Of a stretch of 64,000 nucleotides of DNA, positions 22,551-34,798 are shown piece by piece. This stretch comes from Drosophila miranda (lineage: Eukaryota > Arthropoda > Insecta > Diptera > Drosophilidae): positions 12,382,001-12,446,000 of the forward strand of contig NC_046676.1 of the NCBI RefSeq assembly GCF_003369915.1, in the 5' to 3' direction. The notes below the pieces were generated by a model. That model was given only the letters and a program-made list of their open reading frames with translations. It had not been told where the DNA came from and ran no database searches. The first letter of the stretch is position 1, and each line of letters opens with the position of its first letter. The position numbers and the translations under genes were made by a program.

Positions 22551-23033
22551 TTATGGATTGGGATTAATGGCTGCTGCTGCGGCGGCGGCTGACGTGGAGG
22601 CCTCCGAGCCGACTCCTGTAGCCTGGGCGGCGCGCGAAGCCTTGTAGGCCACCTCCAGAGTCTGTTGTATTACTAGCATATCGCTCTATGCTGCGCGCCC
22701 AGTTCTCAACGTCGCCCAGCTCTTTCAAAGCGCCGCTAAAGTTGTCTATCAGCTGCAACCATTGATGGGTCTGCTTGGCAAAGTTCGTGGCCCCCACATG
22801 CAGCTGCTTAGCCTCGGCATCCAAGCGCTTCTGGTTCAAGTATGCCTGGGCCACACCCACGTTTAGATGGTCCACCAAGGACTGTGTAAGTTCGTTGGAC
22901 GCTTCGATTGCCTCCTTCCTTCGCACCTCTGCGTGTATTACATTATAATCACTTACGCAGCTCGACAATCAAATGACTACAGACCTTGCTCTTGTTTTCG
23001 CTTCACCTGCTCCTTATGATGCTCCTTAACCAT
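22551..23033 (-). pseudogene. Blos1: BLOC-1 subunit 1 (Blos1) with a frameshift, copy 1
   Basis: Blos1/BLOC1S1 is a small helical subunit of the BLOC-1 and BORC complexes in lysosome-related organelle biogenesis. Exons: 23033-22985 (MVKEHHKEQVKRKQEQ) and from 22928. The core LVDHLNVGVAQAYLNQKRL and GDVENWARSIE is strongly conserved. Family members then have one residue and Asp-Met; here only a single C (22683) lies between GAG and GATATG, a net 2-nt loss. The read frame shifts to a basic tail ending at 22564. The ancestral frame remains open, giving QQTLEVAYKAS and ending at 22551. The upstream Met of copy 2 (MLTSM) is lost here by small changes. Confidence 0.7.
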
Positions 23034-23418
23034 AAAAGTCAAGTTTCCGTAAGTTAATTTTTTTTTTTTTTTGTAATATAATTACACATTTATTTCCTTA
23101 TTTTAAACAGTTTGATTATAAATTATAAAAATTATGTAAACGCCGTCGGTTATCGACTTTATAAATAGAGGATATACCTTAAGAATGTTCATATATGTAA
23201 CTGCATACAATGTATACGTAAATACATACAGTGCCGCTCAACTGAATAGGTTCAACAATTTTCAAAAGTCAAACCGCTATATCTTTTGAACCAACTTACC
23301 GATTTATATGAAAACATTTTTTTTGCATAGATTGATTCATTATTAATATAGCAAGAAAGTTTTTATAGCAAGAACACGTTTTTAAAGGGTATTTATTAAT
23401 TTTTTCAAAAACATTACG
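23034..23418. other. AT-rich non-coding stretch between Blos1 and DINE-1
   Basis: It contains a poly-T run at about 23060 and AT-rich sequence without ORFs. It includes AGTGCCGCTCAACTGAATAG near 23230, with the feel of transposon-derived non-coding DNA. It has no match in the copy-3 region, so a rearrangement breakpoint lies near 23050. Nothing else is seen. Confidence 0.3.
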
Positions 23419-24519
23419 AACGAGGGGGAACGTTGTGAGTTGCTGCGGACACCGCAACTCTACAGTTATACCCGATACTAAGTCAGTATGGCTCTCCTCC
23501 GGCAGACGCCGCTAATATTAAACGACACGACAAGGAGTGCGTGCGAGAGAGACAGAAAATCAGTCTGAGCGTGACGTCGGGCGCTGCGTAGCCACTGCAA
23601 ATTGATTTGTTCCTATTGGCTATAAAAATAATCTGATCTGATCCAGATTCAGCAATCTGATAGATATGGTCATTATCTATGATTCTGCGTTTTTAGTTTT
23701 CTCGAATGTGCAATATTGAGGATGCAACAGATTTTCGTCCTTTGTGTGGGCGGAAGGGGGTGGGGCGAAATTTTGAGATACACGTTTTATAGTAAGATCT
23801 AACAGGAGTGCGGATACCAAATTTGGTTACTCTAGCCTTAATAGTCTCTGAGATTTTTGAATATCCCCAGATTTTCGTCCTTTGCGGGGGCGGAAGGGTG
23901 TGTGGCGAAATTTTGAAACAAACTCGTCTCGGTCCGATATATTAGGAGTGTGGATACCAAATTTGGTTGCTCTAGCTTTTGTAGTCTCTGAGATCTAGGC
24001 GCTAATGTTTTACTCTAAGCAAAGCCGCCTATGCTACGTGTGTGTTAGAGAGAGACAGGGCGAGAAAAAATGAAATTGTTTTCTTGATGCTGGCTATAAT
24101 AATAATACGATCCAATTCAGATTCCGCAGTCTTAAAGATATGGTCATTCTCTACAACTCTACGTTTTTGGTTTTCTCATATCTTTAAAATTGTGGATGCC
24201 ACAGATTTTCGTCCTTTGTGGGGGCGGAAGTGGGCGGGGCGAAGTTTTGAAATATTTTTGTAGCAGTGACATATCACAGAAGTCTGGATCCAAAACATCG
24301 TTGCTCTAGCTCTTATAGTCTTTGAGCACTAGGCGCTGAAGGGGACGGACAGACGGACAGACGGACAGACAGACAGGGCTCAATCGACTCGGCTATTGAT
24401 GCTGATCCAGAATATATATACTTTATGGGGTCGGAAACGATTCCTTCTGGACGTTACACACATCCACTTTTACCACAAATCTAATATACCCCAATACTCA
24501 TTTTGAGTATCGGGTATAA
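23419..24519 (-). mobile_element. DINE-1/INE-1 element, inverse copy
   Basis: Inverse of 19491-20582, ending GAGTATCGGGTATAA at the tra2 side. It marks the point where the partial tra2 (copy 2) stops: left of the element the tra2 intron does not continue, so the breakpoint of the inverted duplication lies at or inside this repeat. Confidence 0.8.
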
Positions 24520-24574
24520 AAATTAGTGGTGGAGTCTGGCAACTTAGGGGGTGTGCACTTTTAACCGAACTTAC

Positions 24575-25158
24575 CTGGGCATCTATAATCATTTGAATGC
24601 GCTCAATGGGGCCGTATTTGCTGAAAAGGTCGCGCACCTTCTCCTGGGAAGTATTGGTACTCAAGCCGAAGACACCAATGCAGCGGCTTGTCTTGGGACG
24701 TTCCGAGGATCCTCCAATCTATGAAATAGGCACGTGAAAAAATATCAAGAATAATTCATACGCATCGCATTCAAATACCTGACGGTCCTTTGACTGGCGC
24801 CTAGAGCGGTTGCGTGCTCCTGAAGGCGGTATGGAGCGGGATTGCGAGTGAGAACGCGAGCGCGAACGGCGACGTAAGCCCGAGCTGCGGTTGCTCCCAT
24901 AGTATTCCAAATGAGACCTTGATTTTGTGTTAGAATGGAATTTGATTAGAAAATCTTCGATGGTTCTGGCTGTTCTTCTTTCTGTTGTGTGTTTTGCAAT
25001 TGAAATTGATTTTGACACTTGAAAAATGTTTGCGAATTGTGTTTTGTGTGGCTCTGAGCTCTGATTCGATGGGAAGAAAATTTGCTTAGCTTTTCAATAA
25101 ATTCAAATAAATGGCCTGTTGGAAAATACAATTAATTAATGCGCACTTTTTCTTACAT
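24575..25158 (-). pseudogene. tra2: transformer-2, copy 2: 5' exons only
   Basis: Inverse partial copy holding the inferred split start (25157-25158), the RS1 exon (24917-24779) and the first RRM exon (24718-24575). It ends in the intron at a DINE-1, so RNP1, the linker and RS2 are missing. It differs from copy 1 in RS1 ([14 protein letters not shown] against [14 protein letters not shown]). It cannot encode a working RRM. Transcription from its promoter would give RNA complementary to tra2 copy 1. Confidence 0.8.
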
Positions 25159-25309
25159 GTTGATTGTTTTTCTTCTTGCACAATTTTTTGAGGAGCAGGA
25201 ACCACTTTCGTTGAAACGACAAATTAAAATGAAGGATTCCAAATGACAATTCAGAATATAGCCTACTCGATGTCGATACCCGGTTACTCGATATCTACAT
25301 CTGTTGTAT

Positions 25310-25793
25310 CATGATGCAATTATACAAGGTGGTCTCGTCGGCAAAAGTCAGTCCCTTAACGTATGCTAGCAATAAGTGCGAATGAAAGGCACATAGTATA
25401 GTGAGTGTGAGTGAGACGGCATATGTTGATGTTGATTAACCCTTAACAGGCCCGTGGGGCTTAAAATTTTAAAATAAAATGATTTTACTGATATATGAAT
25501 TTTTAAATTTTATGTAGCCATTAAAAATTTGTCTTCAACATTTTTAGTTATATTAAAATTTTCTTTTGCATAATATATAAATATTACTTATAATTCTGTG
25601 ATATTTTTTTTATATGCTATTTATATAATATGCAATATGTAATTTTTTGCTGTCGGACATAAGGGTTAAGAATATATCAAAAAAATCGTCCGTGAACAAC
25701 CTTCATCATCAACAGCAAGCATGCACTGACGATAAGGGACAACACGAACGAACTTCGGCTCCCGACGAGACCACCTTGTATAATTGCATCATG
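25310..25793. mobile_element. P-element-related MITE (copy M3)
   Basis: It has P-like inverted termini, with subterminal CAAAAGTCAGTCCCTTAACG next to GTCTCGTCGG. It is a direct counterpart of M4 at 39010-39495 with the same flanks on both sides, and inverse to M2. Confidence 0.8.
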
Positions 25794-26256
25794 GACGATG
25801 TACGATGGACGATATAAGGAAATAAATGTGTAATTATATTATTGTAATATTTTATATTTTGTGGTATAAATAAAAAAAATAACAGCTTTTATTTCATTTC
25901 CCGCGCCCTAGTGTACCATACCCCCACCCCCTGCCCATTCTTCATTTATTTTGTGGCGGTAGGTCAGCTCATCAAAAGACCCAAGACAAGAACCAAACTC
26001 AAATTTCAGTTCTAGCGGCCAGCAATACTAAACACACACACGCAAAGTACGTGAGAATGCATGTGCACCCATACACTAAAACATGCTCGTGGCAAAACAG
26101 AACCAGACCTGAGAGAGTTCAAAAAATCTGAAAAAGCATACAATCACATATTTTTGTCGAAAAATATTGCGTGTGCACTAACACATGCAAAGATGTTCTC
26201 TCTGCGCTCTCTCTCTCATGATGACGTCACTCTGGGGTACTGAACGCGCTAGCCAG
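25794..26256. other. Duplicated tra2-upstream flank with occupied CTAGCCAG target
   Basis: Colinear with 39496-39960. It is non-coding and includes the motif TGATGACGTCA near 26218, a CRE-like word. It ends in GCGCTAGCCAG directly before the MITE; the CTAGCCAG at 26249-26256 is repeated after the far MITE at 35259-35266. The sister copy at 39953-39960 has no insertion. Confidence 0.75.
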
Positions 26257-26716
26257 TAGTGTTGGGTAAACATTGCTCATTTTGGGGAACATGTTCACTT
26301 GTTCTTTTTTAGTAAGTGAGTCAACTCACTCATATTGCTCACTTGTTCACCTGATTGCTCAGTCGCTCATTGCTCACTTAGATTGCTCAGTTTTTACTAT
26401 TTCACTATACTTTCGAAGTATCGAATATACTTTGAATTGAGCGACATACTGAATTTTCAAAAGAATAAACAGTTTTGCCGGTAATACAAAAAGTGTGAAG
26501 TAAAAGCAAATATGAGCAACAACTGCCAGAACGCAAAATGCCGTTTGAGGAGCAAAATTGCGCAAAAAGTGAGTAGAGAACAAGTGACCAACAAAGAACA
26601 AGTGAGCAAAAAAGAACAAGTGAACAAAAAAGAACAGCTTGGAAGGAACATGTTTAGTTGCTCACTTAAGTGAACAACACTTTTTTGTTCACTCACTCAT
26701 TAGCAACACAACACTA
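26257..26716 (+). mobile_element. hAT-type MITE copy B, full length
   Basis: It starts TAGTGTTGGGTAAACATTG and ends AGCAACACAACACTA. Terminal inverted repeats are short (TAGTGTTG and complement) but subterminal TGCTCA/TTCACTTG words recur in both orientations. The outer flank is CTAGCCAG; the inner flank is ATTTAGAATG. The TAGTGTTGGG terminus fits the YAGNG-type ends of hAT elements. Confidence 0.85.
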
Positions 26717-26978
26717 ATTTAGAATGTAAAATCTGTTGTATCGATAAATCCGTCACTGCGTACATTGTTCAATATTGTTTATAATTTTTGATAAATTCGT
26801 TATGAAAATTTGTTTTTTGGTAGCACTGCACGAATAATTAATTGGGATTAATTTCATTGATTTTCGGTGTGACTTGAAACCGGAACGAACAGAACCTGTT
26901 TAACTGCATTATAGTGCAGCAATACGCAATCAGTTGCAATCAGTTAGTTGCTTTTTCACGCATCAGAAAGTCTCAGAC

Positions 26979-29900
26979 ATGGGAAGGAAAAATAGTAAGA
27001 ATACTAAAAATTGCATTATTTAGGTAATGTTACTTACTCCATCGTATTTAATTAAAATCTTAGAATATAAGGAGGCTGAGAAGCCTGTGCCCCCTGCAGC
27101 ACAGCCACAACAACAACAAGGTAAGTGAAATGCACTACAAATGTACTACAAAAAATCTTCTAGCATCTTCTGTATGTATATGTTGTATGTACATACATAT
27201 GTATATATAATATGTAACGTCCATTCCTCCGATAAGCATTGTAAATACATATGTACATACATACGGGGGAATCACGAAATTCGCCGAGCCTCTGATGAAA
27301 TCAATTTGGTGTGGGCTGACATGTGCACGAAAGATTTCACTCCTTTGTTTAGTGGAAAACACTAGATTTTAATATTTTTCTTGTTTTCCACTAAAATTAT
27401 GAGCAGCTGCTGGTGCACCGGGTGCTCAGAACAGACCCACTCAACCCGCTAGACCCCCAGCCACTCCCACTCCATCCACAAGCTCCGCCGCTTCTGGGTC
27501 CCAACTACAGCAGGGAGGATGGCGAACACAGGACAGTCACCAGCAGCGCTCTCAGGCCGGGCAAGGCTGGGGCGGACAACAAAAGGGACCGCGGCAGCCA
27601 GGAAGCAGTCAACAGAGAGGACCGCAGAAGCAAGGAGGCGGACAAGAGAGAGGACCGCAGCAGCAAGGAGACGGACAACAGAGAGGTCCGCAGCAGCAAG
27701 GAGGCGGACAACAGAGAGGACCACCCCAAAAGCAGGGTGGCGCGGCTCTGCCGCCTCTCCCAGCAGGCACCATGAAGCGTGGAACTTTGGGAAAACCAGG
27801 TCAAGTATCTGTCAATTACCTCGACGTTAACTTGGACAAAATGCCAGCTGTGGCCTACCACTACGATGTGAAGATCACGCCAGAGCGTCCTAAGAAGTTC
27901 TATCGTCAGGCTTTTGATCAGTACAGAGTTGAACACTTGGGCGGTGCGATTGCCGCATTTGATGGACGTGCATCGGCCTACTCAGCTGTGAAGCTAAAAT
28001 GCAGCTCCCAGGGCCAAGAAGTGAAAGTAAGTGCTGTTGTGTATTTCGCCGAGCTTGAGGAACCTTTGAAGTGAATATTGCTTTCTTGCCGTCCAGATAT
28101 TAGATCGCCACGGCCGTACTCTGACTTATACTCTGGAACTCAAGGAGACAGAGGACTCGGAGGTCGATCTGAACTCGCTGAGAAAGTGAGTGAACCGTTA
28201 TATTGAACCAAATGTGTCGGCAGAGAATCGGCATAATGCAATTTCCCATTTTTCCATTTTTGCAGCTATATGAAGAATAAGATATATGACAAGCCCATGA
28301 GAGCCTTGCAGTGTCTGGAGGTTGTGTTGGCGGCCCCCTGTCATAACACCGCCATACGCGCCGGTCGCTCGTTCTTCAAAAGGTCAGAGCCCGGTCAAGC
28401 CTTTGATCTGAACGACGGCTACGAAGCTCTAGTTGGACTCTATCAAGCATTCGTGCTTGGCGATCGTCCGTTTGTTAATGTGGACAAATCGCACAAGTCC
28501 TTTCCGAAGGCCATGACGATCATTGAATATTTAGAGCAGTATCAGCGCCAGAAAATTGAGAAAAGCACAAATCTTGACTACAGGCGTTACGATATCGAAT
28601 CATTCCTAAAAGGCATGAATATAGTATACGATCCGCCTGCCTGTTTTGCCAGTGCCCCTCGCGTCTTCAGAGTCAACGGGCTTTCCAAGTTTCCCGCTAG
28701 CAGTCAGAAATTTGAGCTGGATGGGAAGCAAACGACCGTTGCAGAGTACTTCCGGTCTCGGAAATATAATTTAAAGTATCCGAACCTGCTCTGCTTGCAT
28801 GTTGGGCCGCCGTTGAAAAACATTTATTTGCCTATCGAACTATGTCGCATTGAGGATGGGCAGGCCCTGAATGTGAGTTCAACAAGTTCCTTTCACTGCA
28901 AATAATTTCCTGATTTGATTTCTTTACATCGCATTGCAGCGCAAGGATGGAGCTAATCAGGTGGCGGCCATGATTAAGTATGCTGCCACTTCCACCAACG
29001 AGAGGAAGGCCAAGATCATCCACTTGCTCGAATATTTCAAACACAACTTAGATCCGACCATCAGCCACTTTGGCATTCGCTTGGAAAACGACTTCATTGT
29101 GGTGAATACACGCACCCTCAATGCGCCTCAGGTTGAGTATAAGAATAACAATTTGGCTTCAGTGAGGAACGGTTCGTGGCGCATGGATCGCATGCAATTC
29201 TATGACCCCAAGCCAAAGCTACATAAATGGGCTATACTCTACGGTAAGATTCACTACATGAGTGTGTTCGATTTTCAGGGCATGGTAAGTTGTGCTCGGC
29301 TGGAAGCAGAATTTCACTCAGATCCTGACTAATTTTCTTTGCAGATAATTCAGCTGAGTGGCACCGTCAATGTGTGCCTGAATGCCAACGCCGAGATACG
29401 GAATTACAGGGATGAGCGTGAACTGGATTCTCATTTCCTTGATTTAAAAAAAAATAAATTTGATTTGGTGTTCGTTATTATACCAAATTCCGGGTCCGAC
29501 ATTTATGATGTCGTGAAGCAAAAGACTGAGCTGGAGCATGGAATTCTCACACAATGCATCAAGGAGAACACAGTCCTGCGTAAATGTAACCTGCAGTGTA
29601 TTGGCAACATTATGCTTAAGGTCAATTCCAAGCTAAACGGTATCAATCATAAGCTAAAGGATGACCCCCGCTGTCTGCTAAAGAATGCGATGTTCTTGGG
29701 TGCTGATGTAACTCATCCATCGCCAGATCAGCGTGAGATCCCCAGTGTGGTGGGTTGTGCCGCCTCCCATGATCCATTCGGGGCTTCATATAACATGCAA
29801 TATCGCTTGCAACGCTCGACCTTGGAGGAGATAGAGGACATGGAGTCGATAACTCTTGAGCACTTGCGTGTCTATCATCAGTTCCGGAAATCCTATCCCG

Positions 29901-30598
29901 AGCACATTGTCTATTATCGTGATGGCGTGAGCGATGGTCAGTTTCCCAAGATCAAGAATGAAGAGTTGAGGGGAATTTCTGCGGCCTGCAGCGAGATAAG
30001 TTGAAGTCTTGCCTCCCGAAGCCTCATCATTTTCGATCGCTAATCTCCCTTCGTCTCCTATCAGATGCGCATTAATCCCAAGATTTGCTGCGTCATCGTA
30101 GTTAAGCGGCATCATACACGCTTCTTTCCGAACGGAACTCCATCGCAATACAACAAGTTTAACAATGTAGATCCGGGAACGGTCGTCGATCGCACCATTG
30201 TCCATCCCAATGAGATGCAGTTCTTCATGGTCAGCCATCAGTCGATTCAGGGGACGGCCAAGCCGACGCGTTACAATGTGATTGAGAATACGGGCAACTT
30301 GGATATAGACTTACTGCAGCAATTAACATACAATCTGTGTCACATGTTTCCCCGTTGCAACCGCGCAGTGTCTTATCCGGCTCCGGCATATTTGGCACAT
30401 TTGGCTGCGGCACGTGGACGTGTCTATCTCACTGGGTGCGATATTAATGTTCTTATTGTTACGTATATTCGTTCTGACGGTACATATCTTGACTGCTTCT
30501 CTTACAGCTGCACCAAGTTCCGCACTCCAAAGGAGGAATACGCAAAGCGGTTGATTGTTCCAGAGTTCCTGAAAACGAACCCCATGTATTTCGTGTAG
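26979..30598 (+). pseudogene. AGO2: AGO2 copy 2: complete N-terminus, broken splice donor in PIWI
   Basis: Exons: 26979-26994 (MGRKN), 27064-27120, 27407-28026, 28097-28185, 28266-28872, 28940-29284, 29345-29995, 30065-30435 and 30508-30598. The N-terminus has a Q-rich region with four tandem GGGQQRGPQQQ-like units (about 27580-27730), as in fly AGO2, then the N, PAZ, MID and PIWI domains. If all introns spliced, it would give 948 residues. At 29996 the donor after SAACSE is AT instead of GT (copy 1 has GT). Read-through adds two codons and stops at 30002-30004, giving about 797 residues without the distal PIWI and its catalytic His; the two PIWI Asp residues remain. It may be dead, dominant-acting, or rescued by a cryptic donor. 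Confidence 0.85.
27578..27735 (+). repeat. Glutamine/glycine-rich tandem repeats in the AGO2 N-terminus
   Basis: Four ~33-bp units, each encoding a variant of GQQRGPQQQGG. Equivalent repeats in D. melanogaster AGO2 are known to vary in number. Here the array is short. Confidence 0.7.
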
Positions 30599-30788
30599 GC
30601 AGAACAGTAAATACGGTTACAGTTACCCTTTTGCCAATAAGAATTTAATTCAAACATCATTATTCTTTATTAATTTTTTATTTTATCACATTTCTTGAAC
30701 CATAATCGTATATATCATATGTAAGGGGCACACTCTACTGCTTTCATTAGGAGCTTCGATGTGAATGACGTCCTTAGTGGCTCTCCAG

Positions 30789-30935
30789 CTGGAGAGGCGC
30801 GTGGAAATTCTTGTCACTGAGAATCACGACTATAAGAAGCGCCTCGAGTCGCTGGAGGAGACCAATGCCAATCTACTTAGTCAGCTGCACAAATTGCAGG
30901 CCCTAGTTAGCAAGCACAATGTGAAAAAGTCCTAA
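30789..30935 (+). pseudogene. CrebA: CrebA last-exon fragment (leucine zipper), copy 2
   Basis: Same sequence as 5836-5982 with a synonymous change near the end (GTG for GTA). It starts after a CTCCAG acceptor and ends with TAA at 30933-30935. It lacks the basic region and upstream exons. It sits ~190 bp after the AGO2 stop in the same orientation, as in block 1. Confidence 0.75.
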
Positions 30936-33900
30936 GCCAGGGACCCAGGACGTGTGCCGGTTCCGTTTCTTGTTTGCCCGCCTTCCCGAAATACCTATAT
31001 ATCTATACCTATTTACCTATACCTACACCTATACCTATAACTACATATGAATGTATATGTATATAGATATCTATACATTTTTTTTTGTATTTTTTGTTCC
31101 GCCTATTACTTCTGAAGTTTTCTGTGAGAGTTTTGAAGAATTTATAAGACTTGCGCTGTTAGCAAGGAAATGTAAGAATGTTTGTCCGGCTTTTTGTTAG
31201 CACAAATCGGAAGAAATGTCCTCCCTCCCTCCTACTCCGCGACTGCTCATCCAGCTTTCCCACTCCCCTTCCCTCCACTCCATACATATTCAAAAAAGAT
31301 TTAGCACCCAGATGCCTATAACTAATACCATATAATTTGTGTGTATGGATGTATGTCCTAGCTACTTGTAGAACGTTTCTTATATATAGATATGTATATT
31401 AGTCATGCATTCCTGTTATATAAACTTTACCTAGAGTAACTCCAACTCCAACTACAACCACAACAGAAACGATCGACGAGCTCAAACAGCAGAAGCCAAT
31501 TCAGAAAAGCGTCATAAGAGAAGCTAACTAACAATATTGTACTCGTAATAGAACGAAATCAACAGACCAAAAAAACAAACAACAAAAAAGAAAAACAAAA
31601 AACAAAAAAGAAAAATGCAAAGAAGAAAAGCTTAAAAAATGGGATATGGCATGCCTTGATGTGGGCTCTGTTCGATCTGATCTGATATAATTTAACTTTA
31701 TCTACATAAGCGAGCAGCGATATACATGTGCATACATTATGTTTTAGTAATGATTGAATGAATGAACGAAAGACCTCGGAGCCGCATCTCTGCACTATCT
31801 TTGGCATGACTCTTGTTCCTTTAAACGTAATTTCTCAAGCAAACGAATGATATGAAAGTATATACCTAAACAATTCCATAATGGAGCTAGATAGAATGAT
31901 TTCACAACGAACTACATATGTTTATATGCTGAATTTTAGTTTCTTTTCATAAGTTTACCACCAGCAACCGCAAAGAAACGCACCAATGTAGAATGTAGAA
32001 AGAATCTTGAATTGGTTCTCTGTCGCGTTGCCTGGCCGAGTTAAACAATTTCCGAGCCAATTATGAAAATGAATTATTGCTGCACTGACCTCAAAGTTCG
32101 AGGGCAAACCCCAATTTAATCAAATTTTGCAGCAAATTTTTTTTTTTTTTTTTTACTTCTTAGTGCAATTTTTTGGCATAACTAGAAATGCAGATGTTTC
32201 GCGCTTTTTCCGCGGCGTTAAAAAATGAGTCATTCTAGTTTTAATTAGTTAAATTTATCTAAAAAAAAGAAAAATGCTTAAGCGAAGTTTTAAGCGTAAA
32301 CCGATGATTTCTTATTAAATCGATAATACGAGTACTATCTATACAAAATATTTTAGGTATTTTAATGTATTTTTGTTTATGTGTGTGTAAACCAAGCGGA
32401 GTTGTGCAATTGTTAGTAAAATTAAACAACAAAGAAAAAGCTTGTAGAAAAATATGGAATCACACTGAAAGAAAAAGCTTGTGCAATGACAAAAACTTGA
32501 CTATAAAATTCGTTAAAAAATAAACAAATAAGATACGATAATAGCAATCCATTTGGAAAAGTAAAAGCGTTTTGAGATGTTTATACACAAAAGTACAGCA
32601 GTTTTAACGCATATTGTAAACTAAAATTGAAAACGATTCGAACGAAAACCAGAAAATACACAAAAAAATTGTAAAACTTTTATGAGTGGTTGCTGTAGTT
32701 TGGAATAAGCAAGTGCAATTCAAAATAAAACGCAAACAACCATTAGAACAGCACCGATATGCGATATTCATCTTGCCTATTGAAAATTTTACTTGCTTAT
32801 CCCCTGGAACACCGGAAACGGGCTCTGCCGTCGACGTCTCCTACATAACTAAATGGCCGGACTAGGTGTTTGTATCCACCAGATATGTCTTGGCAAGCAG
32901 GGGGTACTACAGCTCTGTGGAGTTCCCAGCCATCGAGGGGTCGGAGGAAATGTGGGGGCGCAGGTGCATACAACTGTCGGTCACTCTCACTGTCGGACTG
33001 GGCATCACCAACAACACACATGTGCCGCAGGAAACCCTGCAGCATTTAATTTACAACAGTTTGGACCGCCTCTTTCACACTATCATACGATAGTGTTGAT
33101 TACACTATGCAACATCAATTGGTTAATAATTAATTGTTAGCGTTAACGTAGTATCCATTGCTTTTTGCTTTTTCATCTAATCATCAGCTTAGCAAGTTGT
33201 GCTGGTGAATGCGCCCTATATCTTTGACCAGACGCAAAGACGCATGACGCAGCCCTAGTGTAAACAGCCTATTAGTGTAGAGTTTTTTTTTATAACTGCT
33301 GCTTGTTTTAGAGTTCATGTAAATATACTCCAGCGTTTTGTGATCTTATCGCTGCATAAAAACGTAATGTGTGCAAAAATAATATGATAAGTGTTAACAA
33401 GGGGTTCTCGAAATATATATTCCGAATGTATGTATGTGTGTAAGCCGGTACTCCGTATGCATCCTAAAAATATTCGCTTATTGATCAGAATCAAGCTTAT
33501 AATATACATATGCACATAACGATGTACTGCCTTCGAGCCTCGAACCCCTGCACTTTTTGAGTACCTGGTATGAAAAGAGACTGCTAAATTTGTTCGCAAT
33601 CCAATACCGCATATCTTCAATCTATAAACAAGTAATTACCCAAACATTTTTGGAGTTTCTTATCTTTGGAGATCCTTTATAGCCTTCTGAGTCTATACGC
33701 TACTCATTCCTGACCGTTCAATTTACTTTTTTCGTTGATCATTTGTGTATGCATCCAATATTAAACTTTGTATAACTTGTTTGAACAGTTGTTCCAGTGT
33801 CTCGTAGTTTACACGAAAAAGAGCAGTCTAGAATAATTTAATACAGTCACCACAAAATGATTACAATTAATACCTACACATACTTGTGCAATTCAAATTG

Positions 33901-34798
33901 ATTGTAATCATATATTTCACAACAATATATACATATGTATGTATGTACATTTATGTCTATATGCTCAACCTTAACAGGCATGCAATTCATTCCTTCTTAG
34001 CCCAAAATGTATATAAAAAGCGCATGGGGCTTTCCACCTACTATGGAATATAATTCCGACAATGTCTGCGAATAGGGTACGACAATCTGGATACAAATTT
34101 TTGTACATATTGAGTGCTAAATTTCTAAGCTACATATATCTCTCTATTACATAAATAAGATTTGGGTCGTCATGGTCCTGATACTTTAGCGTGTGCGCAG
34201 GGGGCTTGCTCCCTAGCATATTATAAAAATCTCGTGTCCCGATGTTTGTGGTTTTGTTCCTTAAATTCATGCTTCAAAATTATATATTATTACTCCCAGA
34301 AGAAACCGTTTCCGACCCCATAAGGTATACACATATATTCTTGATCAGCCAATAGACGAGTCGATTGAGCCATGTTTGTCTGTCCGTCCCGATGAGCGCC
34401 TAGATCTCAGAGACTACAAGAGAGGGGAACCACACTGACTAAGTGTCGGGTATATATGTAAAGCCCCGGTCCTAGCCACGGCTCACAACGTTTCCCCTCG
34501 TTTATAAATAAACAAAATTTTATTATTGGTATATTTTTACGGTATATTTTAAATTTCGGTATATTTCTGAAGTCAGACGCTCATAATCGAACGAAAACAT
34601 GAGTCGTAATGGGCTATAGAAAGAGGTATGGACCTCGCGTGTGAGGAAGACAAAATCGGCAAGGTACATTGGGCAAATGGGGTGAAATTCACTTGCATGC
34701 GTTGCATTTTCTGGACCGTGTTGCCTGTTGTCCACTTCCTCTTTTTCCTTCCATTATGTAGCAAATGTGTAGCCAATGTGTAGAATATATATTAGAAT
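30936..34798 (+). other. Cargo 3' flank of CrebA, copy 2
   Basis: About 3.9 kb of AT-rich, probably 3' UTR and downstream, sequence. No intact gene was found. It includes the unidentified relic ORF at 32792-33092 and a degraded DINE-1-like remnant at about 34300-34500. Compared with block 1 it lacks the 1.1-kb DINE-1 and carries a short deletion near 32075. It ends ATTAGAAT directly before MITE copy D. Confidence 0.6.
32792..33092 (+). pseudogene. Unidentified coding relic in the cargo, copy 2
   Basis: Identical in frame and in its internal TAG stop to the relic at 8994-9294. It is not recognised. Confidence 0.35.

Larger units (their letters stand above)
23419..25793. repeat. Right arm of a 2.4-kb inverted repeat
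   Basis: Inverse counterpart of 18219-20582, comprising DINE-1, tra2 5' exons and P-related MITE M3. Confidence 0.8.
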
